Below, piece by piece: positions 33,841-42,976 of a stretch of DNA of 64,000 bases. Below the pieces are notes generated by a model that was given only the letters and a program-made list of their open reading frames with translations, did no database searches and was not told the DNA's origin. How positions within the stretch are numbered: position 1 is the stretch's first letter; every line of letters starts with the position of its first letter. Position numbers and translations under genes: made by a program. This DNA is from Bacilli bacterium (GTDB lineage: Bacteria > Bacillota_I > Bacilli_A > RFN20 > CAG-826): the NCBI GenBank assembly GCA_017429285.1, contig JAFRPF010000016.1, forward strand, positions 62,001 through 126,000. The letters run 5' to 3'.

Positions 33841-35115
33841 ATGGAAAGAAAAGTTACTAAATTAGAACATGGTCATGTTCAAGTCGACGTTGTTGTCGAT
33901 GAAAAAAGTTGGAAAGAAGCCCAAGACAAAGCTTTTAACAAATTAGCGGAGAATGTCACTATCGATGGTTTCCGTAAAGGAAAAGCTCCAAAAAACTTGG
34001 TGAAATCTCATGTTGATCCAATGAAAGTCTTAGATGAAGCAATCAACGCTTTATTACCAGTTATCTATCAAGACATTATTGAAAAAGATGGCGTTAGACC
34101 ATACGCTCGTCCACAAGTGGATGTCACAAAAGTTAGCGATACTGAATTAGAAGTTAAATTCCTTCTCGCTGTCGCTCCTGAAGTGAAACTTGGTCAATAT
34201 AAAGGCTTAGAAATTGGCAAAAAAGAAGTCAAAGTTACCAAGAAAGATGTTGAACAAGCTTTAGAAGATACATTAAAAGAAAACGCTAGCTTAGTCGTTA
34301 AAGAAAGCGAAGCGGCCTTAGGTGACACTGTCGTTATGGACTTTGTCGGTAAAGTAAACGGTGAAGTTTTTGAAGGCGGTAGCGCGGAAAATCACGAATT
34401 AGAATTAGGTAGTCACCAATTCATCCCTGGATTTGAAGAACAATTAGTCGGTCATAAAGCCGGTGAAAAAGTTGTTGTTAATGTCAAATTCCCAGAGAAC
34501 TATACCGAAGAATTAAAAGGTAAAGATGCGACATTTGATTGCACAATTCACGAAGTGAAAGCGAAAAAATTACCTGAATTAAACGACGAATTCGTTAAAG
34601 AATTAAAAGTGGAAGGTATTGAAACGGTTGAAGCTTTCAGAGCTCGTAAAGAAGAAGACTTGAAGAAACAAAAAGAAAACGAAGCTCGTAGAGAATATAT
34701 GGGCAAACTCGTGGAACAAATCGTCAAGAATTCCAAATTAGATATCGCCAGTGAAATTATCGATAACCAAGTTGAATCCAGAAAAGAAGATATGGTCAAA
34801 CGTATCGAACAAAATGGTTTAAAACTTGAACAATATTTACAAATCTTAGGACAAAGTGAAGAACAATTCCTCGCTCAAATCCGTGAGATGGCAGTGAAAG
34901 AAACTTCCGAATACGTAGTATTAGAAGAAATTGGTAGAGTTGAGAAATTAGAAGTCAGCGATGAAGATTTAGAAGCTGAATATAAGAAGATTTCTGAACA
35001 ATACAAGATGAAAGTCGAAGATGTGAAGAAAGCTTTAGCGAACAATCTCGGCGAATTTAAAAATAATTTAAAGATGCAACGCATCGATGAATTCTTATAT
35101 AACGAAAATAAATAA
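33841..35115 (+). CDS. tig: Trigger factor
   Basis: A 424-aa ribosome-associated chaperone with peptidyl-prolyl isomerase activity. The N-terminal ribosome-binding signature is seen as IDGFRKGKAPKNLV (about 40-53). The FKBP-type PPIase domain (about 155-240) has GDTVVMDFVGKVNGEVFEGG and HQFIPGFEEQLVGHKAGE. A long helical C-terminal domain follows. Length is normal. It has a strong promoter and ribosome site, and is followed after 22 bases by lon with its own ribosome site, a chaperone-protease pairing common in Firmicutes. Confidence 0.95.
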   Translation: MERKVTKLEHGHVQVDVVVDEKSWKEAQDKAFNKLAENVTIDGFRKGKAPKNLVKSHVDPMKVLDEAINALLPVIYQDIIEKDGVRPYARPQVDVTKVSDTELEVKFLLAVAPEVKLGQYKGLEIGKKEVKVTKKDVEQALEDTLKENASLVVKESEAALGDTVVMDFVGKVNGEVFEGGSAENHELELGSHQFIPGFEEQLVGHKAGEKVVVNVKFPENYTEELKGKDATFDCTIHEVKAKKLPELNDEFVKELKVEGIETVEAFRARKEEDLKKQKENEARREYMGKLVEQIVKNSKLDIASEIIDNQVESRKEDMVKRIEQNGLKLEQYLQILGQSEEQFLAQIREMAVKETSEYVVLEEIGRVEKLEVSDEDLEAEYKKISEQYKMKVEDVKKALANNLGEFKNNLKMQRIDEFLYNENK

Positions 35116-35137
35116 GTAACTTAAGGAGGAAACTATT

Positions 35138-37462
35138 ATGGCCAAACCACAAGCCTTAACCCTTCCGCTCCTCATTACTCGTTCCTTAGTTGTTTTTCCA
35201 GGTAGCCAGCAATTAATCGAAGCCGGTAGAGATTTCTCTATCTCTGCGGTTAACGCTTCTAAAAACGAATGTGATTCACTCATATTAGTGACTTGCCAAA
35301 AACAATTAAATAGTGAGAACCCCACAGCAGAAGACATCTATGATGTCGGTGTCTTATGCCGTATCGTTTCTATCTCTGAACGTGACAATCGTTTAAGAGT
35401 GAGAATCGAAGTTAGTGAGAGAGTTAAATTATCCGATGTCAAGTTTGAGGAAAACGCTGGATATTATTCAGCGATCGGTGGCATGTATCCTTTGCCATCT
35501 ATTTCCAGTGTGGAAAATGAAGCCATTATTAAGGCCGTTAGCAAGGCGATGGAAGGAGTTCCTACAATCTTCTCCACAATGCCTAAAAACATCCTCAATA
35601 TTGTCACAAAATCACCTTCTGCGACCGCGGTATGCTATGCATTAGCGGGATTTTTAGAAGCGAGCACGGAAACTAAGCAAAAAATCTTAGAATCTGAAAA
35701 CGCTAATTCCTTAATGGAACAAGTTTTAATTTTATTAAATGGTGAAAATCAACGTAGCCAAATCGAAAGAGATATTTCGGAAACTGTCCGTGAAAGTGCG
35801 GAAAAGTCTCAAAGAGAATATTTCTTAAGAGAAAAATTAAAAGCTATTAAACATGAACTTGGTGAAGATAATGGTGGTATGAATAGCCCAGACACCATTT
35901 TGGAAAAATTAGAAAATAATCCATATCCAGAAAACATCAAAGCCAAAGTTAAATCCGAACTAAAGAAATTCGATATGATGCCTCAAGGTTCTTTAGAAGG
36001 AGCTTTAATTCAATCTTATTTAGATGTGGTGATGTCTATCCCTTGGTGGCAAAAGACTGAGGATAATGATGATTTAACTAATGTCGAAAAGATTTTAGAT
36101 GAAGATCATTATGGATTAGAAAATCCAAAGAAAAGAATTATTGAATATTTAGCGGTTAAGAAATTAACTGGTAATTTAAAATCTCCGATTTTATGTTTCT
36201 ATGGTCCTCCAGGAACTGGTAAAACATCATTAGGTAAAAGTATCGCTAGAGCTTTAGGAAGAAAATTCTTCAAAGCTTCTTTAGGTGGTATTTCTGATGA
36301 AGCTGAAATCCGCGGTCATAGACGTACATATGTTGGTTCCTTACCTGGAAGAATTATTCAAGGTATGAGAAAAGCAGGCGTTAATAACCCTGTCTTCCTT
36401 TTAGATGAAGTTGATAAACTAGCATCATCCTATAAAGGTGATCCAGCGAGTGCTTTATTAGAAGTTCTCGATCCAGAACAAAATTATTCATTTAATGATA
36501 ATTATGTGGAAGAACCATATGATTTAAGCGATGTCTTATTTATCTGTACAGCGAACTATTTAGAAAATATTCCTGGACCATTAAGAGATAGACTAGAATT
36601 AATTCAACTTTCTTCCTATACTGAACTTGAAAAAGTTCAAATCGCGAAAGGACATCTCGTGAAAAAGCAGATGGAACTTAACGGTTTAGAAAAGAAACAA
36701 GCTAGTTTCACTGAAGGAGCGATTAAATTTATTATTCGTTCCTATACAAGAGAATCTGGCGTTCGTGACTTAGAAAGAAAGATTGCCTCTTGCTTAAGAA
36801 AAGTGGCGGTAGCGATTGTTAAAGACCCATCCATTAAAACGATCAAGATTGATGAAGCTAAAGTCAGAGAATATTTAGGTGTCCCAATCTTTGAAGATAG
36901 CAAGAAAGAAGTGAAACCTCAAATCGGTGTTGTTACCGGTTTAGCTTATACCGAATTCGGTGGCGATATCTTACCAATTGAAGTAAATTACTTCAAAGGT
37001 AAAGGTTCTTTAGTCTTAACTGGTCATTTAGGCGATGTCATGAAAGAAAGCTGCGCGATCGCTTTAGACTATGTGAAGAGTAACGCTGAAAAATTTCATA
37101 TTGATCCCGCTATATTTGCGGAAAATGATATCCACATTCACGTTCCAGAAGGAGCGGTTCCAAAAGATGGACCAAGCGCTGGTGTAGCCATTACAACCGC
37201 GATTGTTTCTTGTCTATCTAAAACACCAGTTAATCCTGATGTGGCGATGACAGGTGAAGTGACCTTAAGAGGTAATGCTTTACCAATCGGTGGATTAAGA
37301 GAAAAATCTTTAGCCGCTTTAAGAAGTGGTATTAAGACCATCATCGTTCCAAAGGATAACAAGAAAGATGTTGATGAACTTCCAAAAGAAGTTAAAGAGA
37401 CATTAAAGATTGAATTTATGTCTAGCGCCGATGATGCGATAAAAATTGCTTTAGTGAAATAA
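35138..37462 (+). CDS. lon: ATP-dependent protease Lon
   Basis: A full-length 774-aa LonA. It has an N-terminal LON substrate-binding domain (about 8-195), AAA+ domain with Walker A GPPGTGKT (356-363) and Walker B VFLLDEVDKL, and a C-terminal serine protease domain. The catalytic dyad is Ser680 in DGPSAGVA and Lys723 in GGLREKSLAA. It degrades misfolded and regulatory proteins. AAGGAGG precedes ATG. Its stop codon shares a base with the engB ATG, as in the lon-ysxC pair of Bacillus. No CIRCE or CtsR site is seen just upstream. Confidence 0.96.
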   Translation: MAKPQALTLPLLITRSLVVFPGSQQLIEAGRDFSISAVNASKNECDSLILVTCQKQLNSENPTAEDIYDVGVLCRIVSISERDNRLRVRIEVSERVKLSDVKFEENAGYYSAIGGMYPLPSISSVENEAIIKAVSKAMEGVPTIFSTMPKNILNIVTKSPSATAVCYALAGFLEASTETKQKILESENANSLMEQVLILLNGENQRSQIERDISETVRESAEKSQREYFLREKLKAIKHELGEDNGGMNSPDTILEKLENNPYPENIKAKVKSELKKFDMMPQGSLEGALIQSYLDVVMSIPWWQKTEDNDDLTNVEKILDEDHYGLENPKKRIIEYLAVKKLTGNLKSPILCFYGPPGTGKTSLGKSIARALGRKFFKASLGGISDEAEIRGHRRTYVGSLPGRIIQGMRKAGVNNPVFLLDEVDKLASSYKGDPASALLEVLDPEQNYSFNDNYVEEPYDLSDVLFICTANYLENIPGPLRDRLELIQLSSYTELEKVQIAKGHLVKKQMELNGLEKKQASFTEGAIKFIIRSYTRESGVRDLERKIASCLRKVAVAIVKDPSIKTIKIDEAKVREYLGVPIFEDSKKEVKPQIGVVTGLAYTEFGGDILPIEVNYFKGKGSLVLTGHLGDVMKESCAIALDYVKSNAEKFHIDPAIFAENDIHIHVPEGAVPKDGPSAGVAITTAIVSCLSKTPVNPDVAMTGEVTLRGNALPIGGLREKSLAALRSGIKTIIVPKDNKKDVDELPKEVKETLKIEFMSSADDAIKIALVK

Positions 37463-38037
37463 TGATTAATTTTAAAAATGTTTCATTTGTTAAATCGACT
37501 CCTTCGATTAAAGATAGACCAGGCGATCTCATTTCGGAGATTTTAGTGGTCGGTAAATCTAATGTTGGAAAGTCATCTTTGATCAACACATTATGTCAGA
37601 GAAAATCTTTAGCTTTTACTTCTAGTAAACCTGGTCATACTAGATTACTTAATTATTACAACATCGATAATAAGTTCTATCTAGTGGACGCTCCAGGATA
37701 TGGATATGCTAAAGGGGGAGTGGATCTAGACCGTTTATTTGGGTCGATGATGGATGAATATTTTAATGATAATAAGTATTTAAAATTAGTCTTATTACTT
37801 ATCGATTCTAGAAGGGAATTAGGAGAGAATGATTTAGAAATATTATCTTTTCTAAAAGATAATAAATATCCATTCTTCGTCGTTATCACTAAGATTGATA
37901 AGATTAACCAAAAAGGCAAATCTGAATTAGAAAAAAGATTAAAAGCCTTAGGTTTAAAAGAAAACATTTATTACACATCTAGTCTAGAAACTAGAACCAT
38001 TGAAAAATTAAAAGGTGGTATCGAATCATATATTTGA
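37462..38037 (+). CDS. engB: Ribosome biogenesis GTPase EngB (YsxC/YihA)
   Basis: A 191-aa single-domain GTPase needed for 50S subunit assembly. G1 is VGKSNVGKSSLINTL (about 32-46), G2 lies in KPGHTRLLNYY, G3 is DAPGYGYAKGG, G4 is TKID near 140, and G5 is TSSLETR. Stop is TGA, direct evidence for the standard code. Its ATG overlaps the lon stop by one base. Confidence 0.95.
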   Translation: MINFKNVSFVKSTPSIKDRPGDLISEILVVGKSNVGKSSLINTLCQRKSLAFTSSKPGHTRLLNYYNIDNKFYLVDAPGYGYAKGGVDLDRLFGSMMDEYFNDNKYLKLVLLLIDSRRELGENDLEILSFLKDNKYPFFVVITKIDKINQKGKSELEKRLKALGLKENIYYTSSLETRTIEKLKGGIESYI

Positions 38038-38071
38038 TGACATTTAAATAATATTAGTTATAATATTTTTA

Positions 38072-38262
38072 GCCGTTGAGGAAGAGGAGTAATTATCTTT
38101 CTTAAAATAGAGAGTCGAGGATGGTGGAAGCTCGATATAAGGAAATAATGAAGGTCGCTTCGGAGGATAGTTGCCTAGCGATAATAGGTTAATGAAGTGC
38201 GTTAGAAATAACGAATTAAGGTGGTACCGCGCTGATAGCGTCCTTAAAATAGGGACGCTTTT
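38072..38262 (+). promoter_or_regulatory. T-box leader controlling valS (specifier GTC)
   Basis: A T-box riboswitch that senses uncharged tRNA-Val. Seen: the early GAGGAAGAGGAGTA element, AGAGAG stem I region, a specifier GTC (Val, 38154-38156) followed by the TCGGAGG segment, and the T-box core AAGGTGGTACCGCG (38218-38231). The intrinsic terminator is AGCGTCC (38237-38243) with GGACGCT (38253-38259) and T residues. Uncharged tRNA would favour the antiterminator. Confidence 0.93.
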
Positions 38263-38280
38263 ATATTAGGAGGAAATTAT

Positions 38281-40875
38281 ATGCTTGAAAAAAGATATGA
38301 TCCGCACAAAGTTGAAGAAGGAAAATACGAGACTTGGAAGTCTAAAGGATATTTCACCGCTGGTGATAAATCTAAACAAGCTTTCTCGATGGTTATTCCT
38401 CCTCCAAATGTGACGGGTAAACTACATATTGGCCATACTTGTCAAACCACAATCCAAGATATCGTGGCTAGATATAAAAAGATGCAAGGATATGATGTCT
38501 TATGGCTCCCAGGTATGGATCACGCTGGTATTGCTACCCAAGCGAAAGTGATGGAGAAACTCCGTAACAACGGAGTGGATGTCACTAAAATCACTCGTGA
38601 AGAATTTCTAAAAGCGGCTTGGGGATGGAAAGATGAATACGCAAATAACATTCATTCTCAATGGGCCAAGATGGGTTTATCTTTAGATTATACAAGAGAG
38701 AGATTTACCCTTGATGATGGACTTAACTATGCAGTTAGAACTGTCTTTGTGTCTTTATATAATAAAGGTTTAATCTATCAAGGTGAAAGAATCATCAACT
38801 GGGATCCAGTGCAGATGACCGCCTTAAGCAATATCGAAGTCATCCACCAAAATGACCCCGGTCAAATGTTTTATTTTAAATATAATGTGGTGGGTGAAAA
38901 AGACTATTTAATCGTCGCCACAACTAGACCAGAAACCATGTTTGGCGATGTCTGTGTGGTTGTTAACCCCAAAGATAAAAGATATAAAAAATATGTTGGT
39001 AAGAAGGTTATAAATCCAGCGAATGGTGAACAAATTCCAGTTATCGCTGATGAATATGTTGATATCTCCTTTGGAACAGGGGCGATGAAATGTACACCTG
39101 CTCATGACCCTAATGACTTTATCATCGGTGAAAAATATCATTTTGAAAAACCAATTATCTTCAATAAAGACGCAACGATGAATGAAAAGTGCGGTAAATA
39201 CCAGGGCTTAGATCGTTTTGAATGTCGTAAGGTTTTAGTGGAAAACATTAAAAAGGATGGTAATTTTATCAAGATTGAAAATATCGTTCACCCAGTTGGC
39301 CATTCTGAAAGAAGTCATGCGGTTGTTGAACCGATGCTTTCTAAACAGTGGTTTGTGAAGATGAGACCTTTAGCCGATCAAGCTTTAGCTAATCAAAAAA
39401 CAAATGGCAAAGTTGACTTTGTTCCAAAGCGATTTGAAAAGACTTTCATCCAATGGATGGAAAATGCGGAAGACTGGTGTATTTCTCGTCAGTTATGGTG
39501 GGGACACCGCATTCCTGCTTATTATAATAAGCACACTGGTGAAGTTGTCGTTAGCATGGATCCACCAAAAGATATGGAAAATTACGAGCAAGAGAGCGAT
39601 GTTTTAGACACTTGGTTCTCTAGTGCTTTATGGCCATTTTCGACTTTAGGCTGGCCAAATAAGACTGAAGATTTTGAACGTTATTTCCCAACCGACACAA
39701 TGGTGACTGCTTACGATATTATCTTCTTCTGGGTATCTCGTATGATTTTCCAATCCTTAGAAATGAATCACGTGAGACCATTTAAAGAAGTGGTGATCCA
39801 TGGTTTAGTAAGAGATGAACTTGGTCGTAAGATGTCTAAATCATTAGGTAATGGTGTTGACCCAATCGAAGTTATCGATAAATATGGTGCGGACGCTTTA
39901 AGATATTTCTTAACCACAAATGCGGCGCCTGGACAAGATATGCGTTATATCGAAGAGAAGGTCATTGCCTCTTCTAATTACCTCAATAAAATCTGGAATT
40001 CAGCGCGATATGTCCTTTCAGTTTTACCAGAGAAATTTGAACCAAAAGAGGTTAATGTTAAAGAATTATCTCCTCTTGATCAATGGATTATTAATCGTTT
40101 AGAAAAGACTATTAAAGCTGTAACCTTAAATATGGAGAAATATGACTTTAACGCAGCGAGTAGTCACTTATATAACTTCGTTTATGATGATTTCTGCTCT
40201 GAGTATTTAGAGATGAGTAAAGTCTCCTTATCTTCCGATGATGAAAAAGTGAAAAATGTTACTTATCAAACATTATTTAAATGTTTAAAAGATATTATCT
40301 TACTTATCTATCCATATACTCCGTTTATTGCAGAAGAATTATATTTGAATTTACCAGTTCATCTAGAATCTATCATGCTTGAAACTTATCCAAAATATGA
40401 TGCTCATCTCGTGCATTCTATAGTTGATAAACAAGTGGAAGTTTTATTCTCTATTATTAGAGATGTTCGTAATTATAAGATTGAAAACAAATTAGCGCCT
40501 AACGCTAGTTTAGATTTATCTCTTAACTTAAGAATCAAGATGTTTGACGGTTATCAAACCTATTTAGAAAGATTTACCTTCTCCAAAGTCAAAGAAGTCG
40601 ATGATTCAATTGTCAATATGCGTGGCGAACTGAAGATTTATGATAACGCTGATTTATTAATTGTTAATGAAGCGGGTAAAGAAGATATCTTAAAAAGAAT
40701 CGATAAAGAGATTAGCGAAGAAGAAAATGAGATTTTAAGATGCCAAAAGATGCTTTCTAATCCAAACTTCATCGCCAAAGCTCCAAAAGAAAAAGTGAAA
40801 CTTGAAGAAGAAAAACTGAAAACTCATCAAGAAAACTTAGCTTTGCTAAAAGAGAAAAAAGAAAAACTTTCTTAA
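38281..40875 (+). CDS. valS: Valine-tRNA ligase
   Basis: An 864-aa class I synthetase. The HIGH-type motif is in PPPNVTGKLHIGHTC near residue 40, the CP1 editing domain has TTRPETMFGD, and KMSKS lies at 517-521. The tRNA-binding region carries DWCISRQLWWGHRIP, and a C-terminal coiled coil (about 800-864) is rich in Glu and Lys. Length is normal for bacterial ValRS. AGGAGG before ATG. Regulated by the T-box leader with a matching Val specifier, so product and regulation agree. Confidence 0.97.
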   Translation: MLEKRYDPHKVEEGKYETWKSKGYFTAGDKSKQAFSMVIPPPNVTGKLHIGHTCQTTIQDIVARYKKMQGYDVLWLPGMDHAGIATQAKVMEKLRNNGVDVTKITREEFLKAAWGWKDEYANNIHSQWAKMGLSLDYTRERFTLDDGLNYAVRTVFVSLYNKGLIYQGERIINWDPVQMTALSNIEVIHQNDPGQMFYFKYNVVGEKDYLIVATTRPETMFGDVCVVVNPKDKRYKKYVGKKVINPANGEQIPVIADEYVDISFGTGAMKCTPAHDPNDFIIGEKYHFEKPIIFNKDATMNEKCGKYQGLDRFECRKVLVENIKKDGNFIKIENIVHPVGHSERSHAVVEPMLSKQWFVKMRPLADQALANQKTNGKVDFVPKRFEKTFIQWMENAEDWCISRQLWWGHRIPAYYNKHTGEVVVSMDPPKDMENYEQESDVLDTWFSSALWPFSTLGWPNKTEDFERYFPTDTMVTAYDIIFFWVSRMIFQSLEMNHVRPFKEVVIHGLVRDELGRKMSKSLGNGVDPIEVIDKYGADALRYFLTTNAAPGQDMRYIEEKVIASSNYLNKIWNSARYVLSVLPEKFEPKEVNVKELSPLDQWIINRLEKTIKAVTLNMEKYDFNAASSHLYNFVYDDFCSEYLEMSKVSLSSDDEKVKNVTYQTLFKCLKDIILLIYPYTPFIAEELYLNLPVHLESIMLETYPKYDAHLVHSIVDKQVEVLFSIIRDVRNYKIENKLAPNASLDLSLNLRIKMFDGYQTYLERFTFSKVKEVDDSIVNMRGELKIYDNADLLIVNEAGKEDILKRIDKEISEEENEILRCQKMLSNPNFIAKAPKEKVKLEEEKLKTHQENLALLKEKKEKLS

Positions 40876-40901
40876 TTATTTTTGAACATTTTACTGATTA
40901 A

Positions 40902-40933
40902 CCCCCCTATTTGTGATATAGGAGGGTTTTTTA
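40902..40933 (+). terminator. Terminator-like hairpin covering the next ribosome site
   Basis: CCCCCCTAT (40902-40910) pairs with ATAGGAGGG (40919-40927) with one mismatch, followed by six T. The 3' arm contains AGGAGGG, the ribosome site for ATG 40934, and the T run is its spacer. Confidence 0.6.
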
Positions 40934-41118
40934 TGAGAAAAATCATTTTAACTAAAGAAGAATGTGATAACCAAAAGGTCGGAGAAGCGATTTCCCTAAC
41001 AGCGGTGATGGCTATTGCGGCGATTGCCGTTATGGCGGTAGTTGTCTATCGTTTATTCATGTCTGGAAAAGGTGGAGCGACTATTCCAGGTGGATTTAAA
41101 TTCTCATGGGCGGAATAA
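40934..41118 (+). CDS. Small single-span membrane protein
   Basis: A 61-aa protein. The longer upstream frame (from 40882) is not preferred, because AGGAGGG lies six bases before ATG 40934. Residues 1-16 are charged (RKIILTKEECDN), 19-43 form a membrane helix rich in Ala, Val and Met, and the C-terminus is Gly-rich (GKGGATIPGG) ending FKFSWAE. Family unknown; the shape recalls small membrane or bacteriocin-like peptides, without direct support. Its ribosome site is inside a terminator-like hairpin, so expression may depend on readthrough from valS. radC begins one base after its stop. Confidence 0.55.
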
Positions 41119-41119
41119 T

Positions 41120-41800
41120 TTGTCTAAGATTAATCACTTACCGTTATTAGATAGACCTAGAGAGAAAGCTTTCCGCTATGGGATTGATAAATTATCAGAC
41201 CACGAATTATTAGCCTTATTAATTGAAAGTGGGACGAAAGAAGAATCGGCGGTTGATATCGCTTATCGCATTATTAGTGCTTCTAACGGTCTAGTTTATC
41301 TATTTCAAAAGCCATTCTCTGATTTGACATCCTTTAAGGGAGTGGGAAACGCGAAAGCTATTAAAATAGCGGCTTCTTTTGAAATTGCCAAAAGACTGAT
41401 GATTGCTAGTGAAGAAAAACTATATGTTTTAAAGGGAGAAGAAATCGCGGAGAAATATATCAGAATATTAAATGGATTAAATCAAGAAAGTATGTATCTA
41501 GTGATATTAGACAAAAAGAAGAAGATAATCCATGAAACCAACATGTATCGCGGTAACGAAAGTAGTTTAAATACTTCCTATCGACAAATACTAAAAGAAG
41601 TCATCATCCATAATGGTTCTTATTTCTATATAGTTCATAATCATCCAAGTGGAGATGCATTACCAAGTGAGGAAGATATCTTTTTTACGTCAGGAATTAT
41701 TCATGAATCGAAGAAGCTGAAACTAAAAATGCTCGATCATTTCATTATTGGAAAGGGTCAATATTACTCATTTTTACATTCGAAGATGGTCATAATATAA
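41120..41800 (+). CDS. radC: RadC-family JAB/MPN domain protein
   Basis: About 226 aa starting at TTG 41120. Upstream in-frame ATG 41042 would overlap the small membrane gene and give an unusual extension, while the TTG start gives the usual RadC length and N-terminus (SKINHLPLLDRPREKAFRYG). It has an HhH-like region (DLTSFKGVGNAKAIKI) and the JAB metalloprotein motif IVHNHPSGDALPSEED. RadC function is unsettled; a role in DNA repair is historical and disputed. GGCGGA a few bases upstream may serve as a weak ribosome site. Confidence 0.85.
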   Translation: MSKINHLPLLDRPREKAFRYGIDKLSDHELLALLIESGTKEESAVDIAYRIISASNGLVYLFQKPFSDLTSFKGVGNAKAIKIAASFEIAKRLMIASEEKLYVLKGEEIAEKYIRILNGLNQESMYLVILDKKKKIIHETNMYRGNESSLNTSYRQILKEVIIHNGSYFYIVHNHPSGDALPSEEDIFFTSGIIHESKKLKLKMLDHFIIGKGQYYSFLHSKMVII

Positions 41801-41839
41801 ATGCTTAGATTATGGCTTAAAAAATATTTAAGAAAATTA

Positions 41840-41869
41840 TTGAAGTTTATATATAACTTTTGTTATATT
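41840..41869 (+). promoter_or_regulatory. Promoter of the rplU operon
   Basis: TTGAAG (41840-41845), 18 bases, TATATT (41864-41869) preceded by TGT, an extended -10. Predicted start is near 41876, at the 5' edge of the L21 leader. Confidence 0.65.
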
Positions 41870-41877
41870 AATAACGT

Positions 41878-41962
41878 TGTCGCCTCACTAGCTACAACCG
41901 CATAGAGAAGGTTTGCAAAACCTATTAAGGTTACCTTAATAGCGAGTCCTTAGTGAATCTAA
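41878..41962 (+). promoter_or_regulatory. L21 (rplU) leader RNA
   Basis: A ribosomal-protein leader matching the Firmicutes L21 leader. It has an outer TCACTA/TAGTGA stem, an AGGTTT-GCA-AAACCT hairpin, a second perfect hairpin ATTAAGG-TTA-CCTTAAT, and the GCGAGTCC segment. In this family the RNA is thought to bind L21 for autoregulation. Identification rests on remembered consensus. Confidence 0.75.
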
Positions 41963-41978
41963 AATAAGGAGGGACATT

Positions 41979-42284
41979 ATGTACGCAATTATCGAAACAG
42001 GTGGTAAACAAGTCCGTGTCGAAATCGGTAGCAAAATTTACGTTGAGAAATTAGAAGCCGAAGTCGGAAGTGTTGTCACCATCGACAAAGTTCTCTTAGT
42101 CGGAGACAAAACTGTGAAAGTCGGTACTCCATACGTGGAAGGTGCTAAAGTCACAGCCAAAGTCGAAAAACAAGGAAAGAGCAGAAAAATCCGTGTTTTC
42201 AAGTATAAGAGCAAGAGCAATGAACACAAGACCATCGGTCATCGTCAACCATATACTTGCTTAGTCGTTGAAAGCATCAAGTAA
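41979..42284 (+). CDS. rplU: 50S ribosomal protein L21
   Basis: A 101-aa L21 of normal length: [15 protein letters not shown] at the start, [15 protein letters not shown] in the middle, and the basic C-terminal [20 protein letters not shown] that contacts 23S rRNA. AAGGAGGG before ATG is a strong ribosome site. First gene of the L21-Prp-L27 operon. Confidence 0.97.
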   Translation: MYAIIETGGKQVRVEIGSKIYVEKLEAEVGSVVTIDKVLLVGDKTVKVGTPYVEGAKVTAKVEKQGKSRKIRVFKYKSKSNEHKTIGHRQPYTCLVVESIK

Positions 42285-42286
42285 TC

Positions 42287-42592
42287 ATGATTAAAGTTTT
42301 AATCAAACAAGAGGAGAAGAAATTAGTTTCCTTAAAAGTTAGTGGACATGCTAATAGTGCACCACATGGTGAAGATCTCGTCTGTGCAGCTGTCAGTGCT
42401 GTCCTAGTAGGAGGTCTTAATAACTTAGCAAATCCTAAAGACTTCGATATTAAGATATCGGAAGGAAATACTGATGTAATCGTTAGAAATAAGATTTCTT
42501 CCCACGATGAAATTGTCTTAGAAACAATCATCACTAGTCTAAAGACTATTGAAGAAAGTTATGGCAAATTCATCCAAATCAAAAATATTTAG
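42287..42592 (+). CDS. prp: Ribosomal-processing cysteine protease Prp
   Basis: A 101-aa protease that removes the N-terminal extension of L27 in Firmicutes and relatives. The catalytic pair fits His21 in SGHANSA and Cys33 in [12 protein letters not shown]. Conserved position between rplU and rpmA. It starts two bases after the L21 stop. The L27 encoded next carries the expected extension, so enzyme and substrate agree. Confidence 0.93.
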   Translation: MIKVLIKQEEKKLVSLKVSGHANSAPHGEDLVCAAVSAVLVGGLNNLANPKDFDIKISEGNTDVIVRNKISSHDEIVLETIITSLKTIEESYGKFIQIKNI

Positions 42593-42608
42593 AAAGGGTG
42601 TCGTCGTT

Positions 42609-42896
42609 ATGATGTTTAAATTAAATCTACAACTCTTCGCTTCTAAAAAAGGTGTTGGTTCAACTAAAAACGGTCGTGATTCCGCTGGTCGTCGTCTAGG
42701 AGCTAAAGTCGCTGATGGACAATATTGCCACTGCGGTTCCATTATCTATCGTCAAAGAGGAACCAGAATTTATCCAGGGGAAAATACCAAAAGAGGCAAA
42801 GATGATACAATCTTCGCAACCGCTTCCGGTATTGTTCGTTATGAACGCCTTGGCAAAGATCGCACTTGCGTGAGAGTTGTTGTCGCTAGCAAATAG
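42609..42896 (+). CDS. rpmA: 50S ribosomal protein L27 with cleavable N-terminus
   Basis: About 95 aa. The mature protein begins [15 protein letters not shown]. It is preceded by (M)MFKLNLQLF, the extension that Prp cuts after Phe. GAAAGGGTG (42592-42600) supports ATG 42609 or 42612; the longer frame from 42549 overlaps prp and is not favoured. An N-terminal extension that needs Prp is established for Staphylococcus and other Firmicutes. A perfect terminator follows. Confidence 0.95.
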   Translation: MMFKLNLQLFASKKGVGSTKNGRDSAGRRLGAKVADGQYCHCGSIIYRQRGTRIYPGENTKRGKDDTIFATASGIVRYERLGKDRTCVRVVVASK

Positions 42897-42916
42897 TGAT
42901 AATAATTTGTAAATAA

Positions 42917-42939
42917 GACCACTTATTTGTGGTCTTTTT
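42917..42939 (+). terminator. Terminator of the L21-Prp-L27 operon
   Basis: GACCAC (42917-42922), TTATTT loop, GTGGTC (42929-42934), then T residues. A TATAAT at 42953-42958 follows for the next gene. Confidence 0.88.
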
Positions 42940-42976
42940 ATTTTGCTTTATATATAATATAACTAGGTACATATTC

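Noticed and set aside
41042-41119. ATG start for radC within the small membrane gene
   Set aside because: It adds residues not seen in RadC and overlaps another ORF; TTG 41120 gives the family's usual N-terminus.
41801-41905. 34-codon ORF starting right after radC
   Set aside because: No ribosome site, and it runs through the rplU promoter and into the L21 leader.
42549-42608. Longer L27 start overlapping prp
   Set aside because: L27 with the known Prp-cleavable extension begins at 42609/42612 behind a good ribosome site.
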